13,137 bases of DNA from assembly GCA_027347125.1 (NCBI GenBank), contig DAIERC010000121.1, forward strand, positions 1-13,137, read 5' to 3'. Made by a program: the position numbers and the translations under genes. Source of the DNA: Ignavibacteriales bacterium (GTDB lineage Bacteria; Bacteroidota; Ignavibacteria; Ignavibacteriales; Ignavibacteriaceae). Position 1 is the first letter of the stretch. The number at the start of each line of letters is the position of its first letter. Below the pieces are notes generated by a model that did no database searches, was not told the origin of the DNA, and was given only the letters and a program-made list of their open reading frames with translations. Below are positions 1 through 6,167 of this stretch, piece after piece.

Positions 1-1223
1 GAGATATAAATAAAAATACAGTTCACCCCGCGGCGATTGAATTATTTCTGAAGGAAAAGAATTTGATAGACCCGGTTTACCGGCTTCGAAAAGCTTTCCC
101 CGACGGGACAAAACAACAGGTAAGCGTGGAAGAGATAAAAAGAGTTATTTATTCAACGGAGCCAGTTGAGCATGAAGTAGAAATTCCGGCAGAGGAACAG
201 CATGAAACAAAGACCGTTGAAGTAAAGGATGATAAGATACCTGAAAAAGCCGCTGAGGAAATGCCAGCGCAAAATGAGAAAAAAGTAAAAGTTGAAACAA
301 AAGAAGAAGAAATAATTAAGGAGAAAACGGAAGAAATAATTGGAACTAAAATGGAAGAAAAAATAGAAAAGGTAAATAAAAAAGTCAAAGTTAAAACAAA
401 AAAAGATTTAATGGCGAATGTAAAAGATGAAATCAAAGAGAAAAAAATAGAAGACAAAATTGAATTAAATATTGAGGATAAAGCGGAAGAACTTCTTGAC
501 AAAAAACTTGAAGAGACAAAAGAGGGGGTTGAATTTGAGGATACCGAAATAGAAGCCGTGCTTGATGAAAACCTTCTCGCGTTTTATGAATCGGAATTAA
601 AGTCGCTTGATTTAGATGAGGATATTCCGGATCTTGATGTGGAAAAAGAAGCCGGCAGCGAGCCTTCAGATAAAGAAGATATAGAAGAGATGTTCGACTT
701 TGAAGAGGAAACAAAAGAGTTGTTAAACGATTTTTCATCCGCTGTTGAAGATGAAGTATCTGAGGATGAAATAAAAAACCATCTAAATGTAGAGCAACCG
801 GAAACGGAAAAAGATAACGAAGAAGATGTTGAGAACTTAACCCGTTCGTTTTTGGAGGAGGAAGAAGAAAATGCAGAAGATCATGAAGTAGAAGATGATG
901 GTTTTAATGAAGAAACGGGTGAAGAAATTGATGAGAAATTGGAAAACGAAATTAAAGATTTCGGTAAGGCCAAAAGAAAATTTGCCGCTAAAGATATTTT
1001 TGATTTTATGAGCGATAAAGAAATAGAAAAGATAGTAAGTAATGTTTTTAATGACGATAGGGAGGACTTCGCAACTACGATGGAAAAACTGACCGAATGC
1101 AGAAACTATGAAGAAGCCACAGATATTCTTAAGAGCGTCTTTTTAACTTACCGGATAAATCCGTATTCAAAAGAGGCGGTTACATTAACTAACTCAGTAT
1201 CAAATTATTTTGACCAAGGATAA
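1..1223 (+). CDS. Highly charged protein of unknown function, 5' end outside the window
   Basis: I do not recognise this gene. The reading frame is open from base 3 with no stop, so the gene almost certainly begins upstream. A TTG at 63 is the first possible start inside the window, but the residues before it read as ordinary protein. About 406 codons are visible. They show a short well-ordered N-terminal stretch (about residues 8-48 of the visible part, including RLRKAFPDGT), a long Glu/Lys-rich then Asp/Glu-rich middle (about 50-310) that looks disordered or coiled, and a C-terminal domain of about 85 residues that looks folded (from FAAKDIFDFM to the end). There is no signal peptide or membrane segment in view. 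The stop lies two bases before the obg start and carries the obg ribosome binding site, so the two genes are probably cotranscribed and coupled. The C-terminal domain could be a protein-binding module; no function is claimed. Confidence 0.85.
   Translation, partial: DINKNTVHPAAIELFLKEKNLIDPVYRLRKAFPDGTKQQVSVEEIKRVIYSTEPVEHEVEIPAEEQHETKTVEVKDDKIPEKAAEEMPAQNEKKVKVETKEEEIIKEKTEEIIGTKMEEKIEKVNKKVKVKTKKDLMANVKDEIKEKKIEDKIELNIEDKAEELLDKKLEETKEGVEFEDTEIEAVLDENLLAFYESELKSLDLDEDIPDLDVEKEAGSEPSDKEDIEEMFDFEEETKELLNDFSSAVEDEVSEDEIKNHLNVEQPETEKDNEEDVENLTRSFLEEEEENAEDHEVEDDGFNEETGEEIDEKLENEIKDFGKAKRKFAAKDIFDFMSDKEIEKIVSNVFNDDREDFATTMEKLTECRNYEEATDILKSVFLTYRINPYSKEAVTLTNSVSNYFDQG
1216..1220 (+). promoter_or_regulatory. 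Ribosome binding site of obg inside the upstream gene
   Basis: AAGGA sits five bases before the obg ATG at 1226 and overlaps the last codons of the preceding gene. This fixes the obg start and suggests translational coupling. Confidence 0.6.
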
Positions 1224-1225
1224 AA

Positions 1226-2218
1226 ATGTTTATTGACTATGCGGAAATTGAAGTTAAAGCCGGCGACGGCGGCGACGGTGCGGTGAGTTTTAGAAGAGAA
1301 AAGTATGTTCCTAAGGGAGGGCCTGCGGGCGGCAACGGCGGCAAAGGAGGAAGCATAGTTTTTGAAGCCTATCATAATCTATTTACACTACTGGATTTTA
1401 GATATAAAAAACATTATGCTGCCCAGAAAGGAGCCGCGGGCGGTAGCTCATTAAAAGATGGAAAAAACGGAGACGATATTGTTATCCAGGTTCCTGTTGG
1501 TACAATTATTAAAGATGCGGAAACCGGTAAAACTATTGCCGATCTTAATGAGCATGGGAAAAAGGTAATTGTTGTGAAAGGCGGCAAAGGCGGCAAAGGA
1601 AACAGCAATTTCGCAACGCCTACAAATCAAGCGCCACGCTATGCGGAACCCGGCAGGCCCGGCGAAGTAAGAAAGGTAACGCTTGAGCTAAAACTTATTG
1701 CTGACGTTGGCCTGGTTGGTTTTCCGAACGCCGGAAAGTCTACGTTAATTTCAACAATATCCGCAGCAAAGCCTAAAATTGCCGATTACCCTTTTACAAC
1801 TCTTGAACCTAACCTGGGGATTGTAAAATATAAGGATTACCAAAGCTTTACAGTTGCGGATATTCCCGGAATTATTGAAGGAGCACACGAAGGAAAAGGG
1901 CTTGGACATAAGTTCTTAAAACATATTGAAAGAACAAAAATTTTATTATTCCTGATAGATGTGACTTCGGAAAATTATCAAAAAGATTATAACATCCTTC
2001 TTAATGAGTTAAAGAGTTACAGCCCTAAGCTTGCAGAAAAAAAGAAAATAGTTTCTCTTTCAAAAATTGATTTGATTGAAGAAAGCGAATTAAAAAAATT
2101 AACAAAGAAGAAATTGCGCAATTCCGATTCGCCGTTGCTTTTGTTTTCGGCAGTGTCCAACATCGGGATAACCGGGCTTTTGGATTATTTGTGGAAAGAA
2201 ATTAAGGATAACGAATAA
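1226..2218 (+). CDS. obg: Obg family GTPase (ribosome assembly)
   Basis: Obg is an essential GTPase that binds the large ribosomal subunit during late assembly and also affects stress responses. The 330 residues show the family layout. The glycine-rich Obg fold covers residues 1-158 (KAGDGGDGAVSFRREK and GGPAGGNGGKGGS near the start, then GGKGGKGN at 119-126). The G domain follows: G1 GFPNAGKS at 165-172, G2 Thr191/Thr192, G3 DIPG at 212-215 followed by EGAHEGKGLGHKFLKHIERT, G4 SKID at 279-282 and G5 SAV at 308-310. G4 has Ser in place of the usual Asn of NKxD. There is no C-terminal OCT domain, so this is the short form, compared with about 390 residues in E. coli. The start is supported by AAGGA five bases upstream. 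The upstream gene ends two bases before the start, so expression is probably shared with it. Confidence 0.98.
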   Translation: MFIDYAEIEVKAGDGGDGAVSFRREKYVPKGGPAGGNGGKGGSIVFEAYHNLFTLLDFRYKKHYAAQKGAAGGSSLKDGKNGDDIVIQVPVGTIIKDAETGKTIADLNEHGKKVIVVKGGKGGKGNSNFATPTNQAPRYAEPGRPGEVRKVTLELKLIADVGLVGFPNAGKSTLISTISAAKPKIADYPFTTLEPNLGIVKYKDYQSFTVADIPGIIEGAHEGKGLGHKFLKHIERTKILLFLIDVTSENYQKDYNILLNELKSYSPKLAEKKKIVSLSKIDLIEESELKKLTKKKLRNSDSPLLLFSAVSNIGITGLLDYLWKEIKDNE

Positions 2219-2350
2219 ATATTGCCCTTTTATTTTCAAATTTTGGTGTAAAAGTACCGGTTTTGAAATTAGACTAATATTGATAAAAGCTGTATAATGT
2301 GTTCATAATTAAAGAATCTTGAAAATTAATAAGATGGATATTGAAATTTT

Positions 2351-2379
2351 TTGAAATTAAAAAGAATTGTTCATATATT
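2351..2379 (+). promoter_or_regulatory. Sigma70-like promoter of the tRNA and secG unit
   Basis: TTGAAA at 2351-2356 and TATATT at 2374-2379 are separated by 17 bases. The predicted transcription start near 2386 is about 16 bases before the tRNA 5' end, the expected distance for a tRNA promoter. A lone TATAAT at 2293-2298 has no fitting -35 and is less likely. The rest of the 183-base gap after obg (2219-2401) shows nothing else. Confidence 0.6.
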
Positions 2380-2401
2380 TACAAGCTCAAAATAAAAAAA
2401 G

Positions 2402-2475
2402 GGCGGGGTAGCTCAGTAGGTTAGAGCAGTGGAATCATAATCCACGTGTCGGGGGTTCGAATCCCTCCCCCGCTA
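2402..2475 (+). tRNA. tRNA with CAT anticodon, probably elongator tRNA-Met
   Basis: All four arms fold. The acceptor pairs 2402-2408 with 2468-2474, the D stem is GCTC/GAGC, the anticodon stem is GTGGA/TCCAC (2429-2433 with 2441-2445) and the T stem is GGGGG/CCCTC with loop TTCGAAT. The anticodon CAT is at 2436-2438 and the discriminator is A2475. The first acceptor pair is a G-U wobble, not the C-A mismatch of initiator tRNA, and the anticodon stem lacks the initiator GGG/CCC run, so it is not tRNA-fMet. Elongator Met is most likely; tRNA-Ile2, whose C34 is modified to lysidine by TilS, cannot be excluded from sequence alone. CCA is not encoded (CGA follows), so it must be added by the CCA enzyme. 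Position 32 is A, which is less common. Confidence 0.95.
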
Positions 2476-2482
2476 CGATTTT

Positions 2483-2488
2483 AAGGAG
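2483..2488 (+). promoter_or_regulatory. Shine-Dalgarno site of secG
   Basis: AAGGAG lies six bases before the ATG at 2495 and only seven bases after the tRNA 3' end. It supports Met1; a second in-frame ATG at 2501 is also near. Confidence 0.75.
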
Positions 2489-2494
2489 ATTATT

Positions 2495-2872
2495 ATGTAT
2501 ATGTTATTAATTATTATAGCTTCAATTATTTCCATCTTATTGATGGCGATAGTTTTAATGCAGGCAAGCAAAGGCGATGGATTGTCTGGAACTTTTGGCG
2601 CAGGTGCTTCCAATATGGGCTCGATGTTCGGAACCAGAAGAACCGCTGATTTTTTGAGCAAGGCAACTTGGTGGTTAAGCGGCAGTTTGGCAGTACTTGC
2701 ACTTGTTATGAATTTATTTTTTTTACCCGGTGTAACAACTTCCAGCCAGAGAGAGAGTATTATTCAGCAGTCGTCTAGACAACAAATACCTCAAACGCCA
2801 ACTATCCCGCAGGAAAGCCAAACCAAAGCTCCGGCTCAACAACAAACCCAGCAGCCGCAGCCTAAAAAATAA
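2495..2872 (+). CDS. secG: Preprotein translocase subunit SecG
   Basis: SecG is the small inner-membrane partner of SecY and SecE and assists SecA-driven protein export. The 125-residue protein has two hydrophobic helices (about residues 3-22 and 55-78). Between them is the family signature LMQASKGDGLSG at 21-32, followed by FG and a Gly/Ser/Met-rich loop ending TRRTADFLSKAT. The tail from about residue 80 is Gln/Pro/Ser-rich and ends in lysines; it looks disordered, as in many SecG proteins with long tails. A clear AAGGAG site sets the start. The gene begins 19 bases after the tRNA with no promoter visible between them, so a shared transcript processed at the tRNA 3' end is likely. It is followed at once by a strong terminator. 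Confidence 0.96.
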   Translation: MYMLLIIIASIISILLMAIVLMQASKGDGLSGTFGAGASNMGSMFGTRRTADFLSKATWWLSGSLAVLALVMNLFFLPGVTTSSQRESIIQQSSRQQIPQTPTIPQESQTKAPAQQQTQQPQPKK

Positions 2873-2897
2873 GAATGGTTTTTAAGAAATTTTTTAT

Positions 2898-2926
2898 AAC
2901 CCCGGAATTCCTTACCGGGGTTTTTT
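2898..2926 (+). terminator. Intrinsic terminator after secG
   Basis: An eight-base-pair stem, AACCCCGG (2898-2905) with CCGGGGTT (2915-2922), closes a nine-base loop, and the T run reaches 2926. On the opposite strand the hairpin is not followed by T residues, so it serves secG and not the convergent dacB. Confidence 0.92.
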
Positions 2927-3007
2927 ATTTTAACCTCTAATAACCGTGTTAAAAATATTTGGGCAAATAAAAGTAGATGTGGGAATAATTATTATCTCTT
3001 CAAAATA

Positions 3008-4279
3008 CTACTGCCAGCCGGATAATATTTCAACTATCTCGTTTTCAACTTTTCTATAATATGCAGCGCCGCCGGATTTAAATTGGAAAATAATACTTAT
3101 AATTAATTCCGTACCGTTTTTAGTTGATAGATAACCTGAAAGTGACGACACTCCATTTAATGTGCCGGTTTTACCATGAAAATTATTTTCTGCAGAGCTT
3201 CCCATCATTCTATGTCTTAATGTACCATCTATGCCTGCAACACTAAGCGAATTAAGAAAGTCTTTGTAATGTGCCAAGTCGAAATAAATTTTTTCCAGCA
3301 ATCCGACAATCGCACTAACAGTTACCTGGTCGAAGCGTGAAATGCCGGAGCCGTCCACAATGGAAGTTCCCTCGGAATATATGCCGTTATCTTTTAAGAA
3401 CTTAATTATGGTTTGCGTTGAGTAGAATGAATTTCCTTGGTTGCCGGTGGCTACTGCGCCTATCGTTTTAAAAAGGCATTCGGCCAAAAAATTATCGCTT
3501 CGCTTATTAATTGTTTGGATCAAGTCCTTTAACAATATAAAAGACTCTGCCAAGGTTACGGCGTTGCCCGGAGTAATTCCTTTTTCGATTGAACCGGAAA
3601 CATTTATTCCGTTCTCAATTAATTTTTCTTTTAGTAATCTTGCCGCAAAGACGGGTGGGTCGCTAATATTTTTTGCATAGGATATTACCCTGTAATATGA
3701 TTTCCTTTTACGGCGTATCTTTACTCTTTTTCTTTCGACGGTTCTATTTCTATCAATTACCAAAGCGGATATTGGGGGAAGGTTAAGATTTGCATGCTCA
3801 TCGTTTATCCAATCGGAACGGGTATATAAATCATCAAAATAAGAATCGTCCCCGATAATATTACCGGTTATTCTTTTTATATGCATGCTTTTCAGTTTCC
3901 GTACCATTTCAACCAGAGCTTCGGTTGTAAAAAGCGAGTTGCCAAAACCTTTAATATATAAATTGCCGTTAATTATACCGTCTTTAAAATTCTTATCATC
4001 GGTCATTATTTTAGTTGAAAGCTTATAATCGCTTCCCATAACCGAAAGCGCAACGGAAGTGGTAAACAATTTTGTATTTGAAGCCGGAATTACCGAAAGC
4101 TCCGGATTAAGCGAATAAATTGTGTCTCTATTAAGCGGGTTGTATAGCAATATTGCCGACACCGTACTGGACGGCAGTTTACTTAAAACATCCTCAATCC
4201 TTCTTTTTATTTCATCCTTGGAAGTACAAAACAACTGCGAATATAGCAGCAAAAAAATTATAAAAGCTTTCTTTATCAT
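3008..4279 (-). CDS. dacB: D-alanyl-D-alanine carboxypeptidase/endopeptidase, PBP4 type (peptidase S13)
   Basis: This is a periplasmic penicillin-binding protein that trims or cuts peptide cross-links in peptidoglycan. The 423 residues start with a signal peptide (Lys-Lys then a hydrophobic run, about residues 1-18). The three active-site motifs are present in order: SNTK at 67-70 (nucleophile Ser67, Lys70), SDN at 261-263 and KTG at 370-372. The S13 signature DGSGISR is at 309-315. The wide gap between the first two motifs fits the extra domain typical of PBP4. A Cys at residue 18 does not sit in a good lipobox, so secretion by signal peptidase I is more likely than lipidation. The start is preceded by AGGAG, but 14 bases away, so initiation may be weak. 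It has its own promoter and is a single-gene unit. A basic patch near residues 181-193 (RKRVKIRRKRK) is unusual. Confidence 0.95.
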   Translation of the reverse strand: MIKKAFIIFLLLYSQLFCTSKDEIKRRIEDVLSKLPSSTVSAILLYNPLNRDTIYSLNPELSVIPASNTKLFTTSVALSVMGSDYKLSTKIMTDDKNFKDGIINGNLYIKGFGNSLFTTEALVEMVRKLKSMHIKRITGNIIGDDSYFDDLYTRSDWINDEHANLNLPPISALVIDRNRTVERKRVKIRRKRKSYYRVISYAKNISDPPVFAARLLKEKLIENGINVSGSIEKGITPGNAVTLAESFILLKDLIQTINKRSDNFLAECLFKTIGAVATGNQGNSFYSTQTIIKFLKDNGIYSEGTSIVDGSGISRFDQVTVSAIVGLLEKIYFDLAHYKDFLNSLSVAGIDGTLRHRMMGSSAENNFHGKTGTLNGVSSLSGYLSTKNGTELIISIIFQFKSGGAAYYRKVENEIVEILSGWQ

Positions 4280-4326
4280 TTAGGGAATAACCGCTCCTGT
4301 GATATTCACCTCTTCTGAAACTAGTA

Positions 4327-4356
4327 ATAATACGAAGATATTTATTTTTAAGTCAA
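4327..4356 (-). promoter_or_regulatory. Sigma70-like promoter of dacB
   Basis: On the minus strand, TTGACT (4356-4351) and TATTAT (4332-4327) are 18 bases apart. The predicted start near 4320 gives a leader of about 40 bases before the dacB ATG. Confidence 0.6.
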
Positions 4357-4397
4357 AAGATAGTGTAACCTGTTTAGTTGTAAAAAATAATAGTTTA

Positions 4398-4445
4398 TAT
4401 TTGTAAAAAATTCTTGAGCAAATATAAAATTTTCATTTACAAATA
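4398..4445. repeat. Ten-base inverted repeat in the dacB/LOG divergent region
   Basis: TATTTGTAAA at 4398-4407 is exactly mirrored by TTTACAAATA at 4436-4445, with 28 bases between. The arms bracket a possible + strand promoter (TTGTAA 4401-4406, 16 bases, TATAAA 4423-4428), so it could be an operator. The DNA here is very AT-rich, so chance is a real alternative. Confidence 0.4.
4401..4428 (+). promoter_or_regulatory. Possible promoter of the LOG-family gene
   Basis: TTGTAA and TATAAA are 16 bases apart. The resulting leader would be about 80 bases. The match is moderate in AT-rich sequence. Confidence 0.35.
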
Positions 4446-4515
4446 AAAGGCTTGATTTTATCATACTAAAAAAAATTTCTAAAATCTTCTTATCATTAAA
4501 TCCAACGGGTAAAAT

Positions 4516-5376
4516 ATGGCAAAGAAAAAAGAACTGCAGAAAGCATATGAAAATTTAGACTTCCTTAATTCTTCTGAAGCCCGCGTTATAAGAATGCTGG
4601 CTGAATTTCTTGAACCGCAAAAAGAATTCCGTAAGCATAAAATAATAGATACAATTGTATTCTTCGGTTCTGCGAGATTAAAATCTCATAAAGATGCGTT
4701 GGCCGAGTTAAATAAATTTAAAACCATCAATCCTAAGAGTACACCCAAATTAGCCGAGGAGTTGAGGAAAGCGCAGCACATGGTGTACATGTCAAAATAT
4801 TATGAAGACGCCGTGGAACTTTCCAGAAGGTTAACCGAATGGTCGCTTGGTTTGGAAACATCGGCGAACAGGTTTATAATCTGCACCGGCGGCGGACCCG
4901 GCATAATGGAAGCCGCCAGCAAAGGCGCTAAGATTGCCGGAGGTTTGTCGATCGGGTTGAACATAAGCCTTCCGTTCGAACAATTTGTTAATAAATATGT
5001 TCCCAACGAACTGGCATTTGAATTCCATTATTTCTTTATGCGTAAATTCTGGTTTGCTTATCTTGCAAAATGTCTTGTAGTGTTTCCAGGCGGATTCGGA
5101 ACTATGGATGAATTTTTTGAAATCCTTACATTGATACAGACAGAAAAAATAAAGAAAAAAATGCTGCTTCTGGTTTACGATGAGAAGTATTGGAAAAACA
5201 TTGTTAATTTTAACGGCTTAATAGAAAACGGGGTTATTAGTAAAAACGATATGAATTATTTGAATTTTTGTAATTCCGTTGATGATGCCTATAAATGCAT
5301 TGTACAGCATTTTGATAAACATTATCCGGCTAAAAAGGAACCGGATATTTTTGAGCCCAAGTTAGAATTGAAATAA
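4516..5376 (+). CDS. LOG family protein (lysine decarboxylase-like fold nucleotide monophosphate hydrolase)
   Basis: LOG-family enzymes split the N-glycosidic bond of nucleoside 5'-monophosphates. Some release cytokinins and others act in purine salvage; the old name lysine decarboxylase is misleading. The 286-residue protein has an N-terminal helical extension (about 1-45) rich in Lys/Glu, then TIVFFGSARL at 46-55 beginning the Rossmann-like fold. The two family signatures follow: GGGPGIMEAA at 125-134 and PGGFGTMDE at 191-199, whose Arg/Glu-rich surroundings bind the nucleotide phosphate and carry catalysis. It is cytosolic, with no signal or membrane segment. It is longer than the short plant-type LOG (about 180-220 residues) and resembles the longer bacterial form. 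No Shine-Dalgarno site is visible before the ATG. Which nucleotide it uses cannot be read from the sequence. Confidence 0.9.
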   Translation: MAKKKELQKAYENLDFLNSSEARVIRMLAEFLEPQKEFRKHKIIDTIVFFGSARLKSHKDALAELNKFKTINPKSTPKLAEELRKAQHMVYMSKYYEDAVELSRRLTEWSLGLETSANRFIICTGGGPGIMEAASKGAKIAGGLSIGLNISLPFEQFVNKYVPNELAFEFHYFFMRKFWFAYLAKCLVVFPGGFGTMDEFFEILTLIQTEKIKKKMLLLVYDEKYWKNIVNFNGLIENGVISKNDMNYLNFCNSVDDAYKCIVQHFDKHYPAKKEPDIFEPKLELK

Positions 5377-5402
5377 AAAAAAGCCCGCCATTTGGCGGGC
5401 TT
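5375..5402 (-). terminator. Intrinsic terminator of the rpsU unit
   Basis: GCCCGCC (5383-5389) pairs with GGCGGGC (5394-5400) around a four-base loop, extended by A-T pairs. On the minus strand it is followed by a run of eight T, then A and more T, reaching into the stop codon of the LOG gene. On the plus strand the tail is only TTAAAATTA, so any effect on the LOG gene is weaker. Confidence 0.88.
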
Positions 5403-5406
5403 AAAA

Positions 5407-5598
5407 TTACTCGTTAAAATCAACACGGTGGGCGCGTCTGGCAGCTTTCATCTTTTCCATGCGCTTCTTTATAGAAGGTTTTACAAAGAATGTTCTTTTC
5501 TTAAATTCTTTAAGAATGCCCGACCTTTCGTATTTCTTTTTAAATCTTCTAAGAGCTTTATCGATTGATTCGTTATCACCTACGGTTATTCCTACCAA
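5407..5598 (-). CDS. rpsU: 30S ribosomal protein S21
   Basis: S21 is a small basic protein of the 30S subunit near the anti-Shine-Dalgarno end of 16S rRNA and helps translation initiation. The 63 residues match the family along their length: a short beta start (VGITVGDNE), then DKALRRFKKKYERSGIL and a Lys/Arg-rich helix with RTFFVKPSIKKR. The C-terminus is shorter than the 71 residues of E. coli but normal for other phyla. The start is TTG at 5598: GAGGTG (5611-5606) stands seven bases before it, and an in-frame TGA just upstream leaves no earlier start. It follows the zinc-ribbon gene by 25 bases and is closed by a strong terminator. A TATAAT at 5628-5623 without a matching -35 could give it an extra start of transcription. 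Confidence 0.97.
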   Translation of the reverse strand: MVGITVGDNESIDKALRRFKKKYERSGILKEFKKRTFFVKPSIKKRMEKMKAARRAHRVDFNE

Positions 5599-5605
5599 AT
5601 TATTT

Positions 5606-5611
5606 CACCTC
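5606..5611 (-). promoter_or_regulatory. Shine-Dalgarno site that fixes the rpsU TTG start
   Basis: GAGGTG on the minus strand is seven bases before the TTG at 5598-5596. The in-frame TGA at 5607-5605 overlaps it, ruling out any longer S21. Confidence 0.7.
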
Positions 5612-5623
5612 ACTTCGTTGGTA

Positions 5624-6004
5624 TTATATAGTTAAAGATTCAATTAATTTTTTCATACCTGATTTTTGAAATTCTACGGATATTGCACTTTGGCCGCTGG
5701 ACATTGTTTCTTTTGAAACAACCTTTCCGAAATCATCCCAATTCTGGTGATAAATTGATTCACCTACGGAAAAGGATTTAGTCGGCGCATAAACCGTGCA
5801 ATCTTCATTTTCAATTCCTTCTAAGGACATCTTAGCATCTTTCACATCTTCTGCAATATCTATTAACATCGTTTGCTTACATTTTTTGCATTTTGCCCAT
5901 CTTTTAGTCTCGTTCTCGGCACCGGAAACTTCACCGGTTAACTCCATTTTTCGCACCGCATTACAATTTGGGCAAAAAACTTCAACATTTTTAACTCTGG
6001 CCAT
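5624..6004 (-). CDS. Zinc-ribbon protein with a PcrA/UvrD Tudor-like C-terminal domain
   Basis: This is a 126-residue soluble protein of unproven function. Residues 8-45 hold a zinc ribbon with two CxxC pairs (C11/C14 and C39/C42). A short acidic linker follows (about 50-68). Residues 72-123 (from YAPTKSFSVGESIYHQ through DDFGKVV to EFQKSGMKKLIES) resemble the small beta domain at the C-terminus of the helicases PcrA/UvrD, which is known to contact RNA polymerase: a G-x-x-I-x-H entry, an FGKV turn, a variable hairpin, then V-x-F and a G-x-K-x-L ending. The resemblance is judged by eye. It is first in a two-gene unit with rpsU, with an AAGGAAGG site (6018-6011) six bases before its ATG and a candidate promoter upstream. 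A role near RNA polymerase or ribosome synthesis is my inference; a generic zinc-binding regulator is the alternative. Confidence 0.85.
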   Translation of the reverse strand: MARVKNVEVFCPNCNAVRKMELTGEVSGAENETKRWAKCKKCKQTMLIDIAEDVKDAKMSLEGIENEDCTVYAPTKSFSVGESIYHQNWDDFGKVVSKETMSSGQSAISVEFQKSGMKKLIESLTI

Positions 6005-6010
6005 AATAAA

Positions 6011-6018
6011 CCTTCCTT
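6011..6018 (-). promoter_or_regulatory. Strong Shine-Dalgarno site of the zinc-ribbon gene
   Basis: AAGGAAGG on the minus strand stands six bases before the ATG at 6004. Confidence 0.7.
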
Positions 6019-6037
6019 TACAAATACTCGAACTACA

Positions 6038-6066
6038 AAATTATGAAAACATTTAAGGAGAATCAA
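6038..6066 (-). promoter_or_regulatory. Candidate promoter of the zinc-ribbon and rpsU unit
   Basis: On the minus strand, TTGATT (6066-6061) and TAATTT (6043-6038) are 17 bases apart. Transcription would start near 6031, giving a leader of about 27 bases. Confidence 0.45.
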
Positions 6067-6167
6067 GTAAAATAAGTCTGAGGATTGAGAGAAGTAGTGG
6101 CTTTGCGCGGTTATACTTTAGGGCATTAGTCTGAATTTATTATCCTTATTGCAACAAATATATCTTA

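Noticed and set aside
149..502. A minus-strand reading frame of 117 codons rich in Ser and Phe inside the first gene
   Set aside because: It is the mirror of the Glu/Lys-rich codons (GAA/AAA read as TTC/TTT), with no ribosome site and no family features.
433..738. A second minus-strand reading frame of 101 codons inside the first gene
   Set aside because: Also antisense to the acidic codons, low complexity, and the plus-strand frame continues smoothly through it.
2293..2298. TATAAT upstream of the tRNA
   Set aside because: No -35 box at a fitting distance and a much better promoter lies closer to the tRNA.
5623..5628. TATAAT on the minus strand as an internal rpsU promoter
   Set aside because: No matching -35; it overlaps the zinc-ribbon stop codon. 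Mentioned under rpsU but not called as a promoter.
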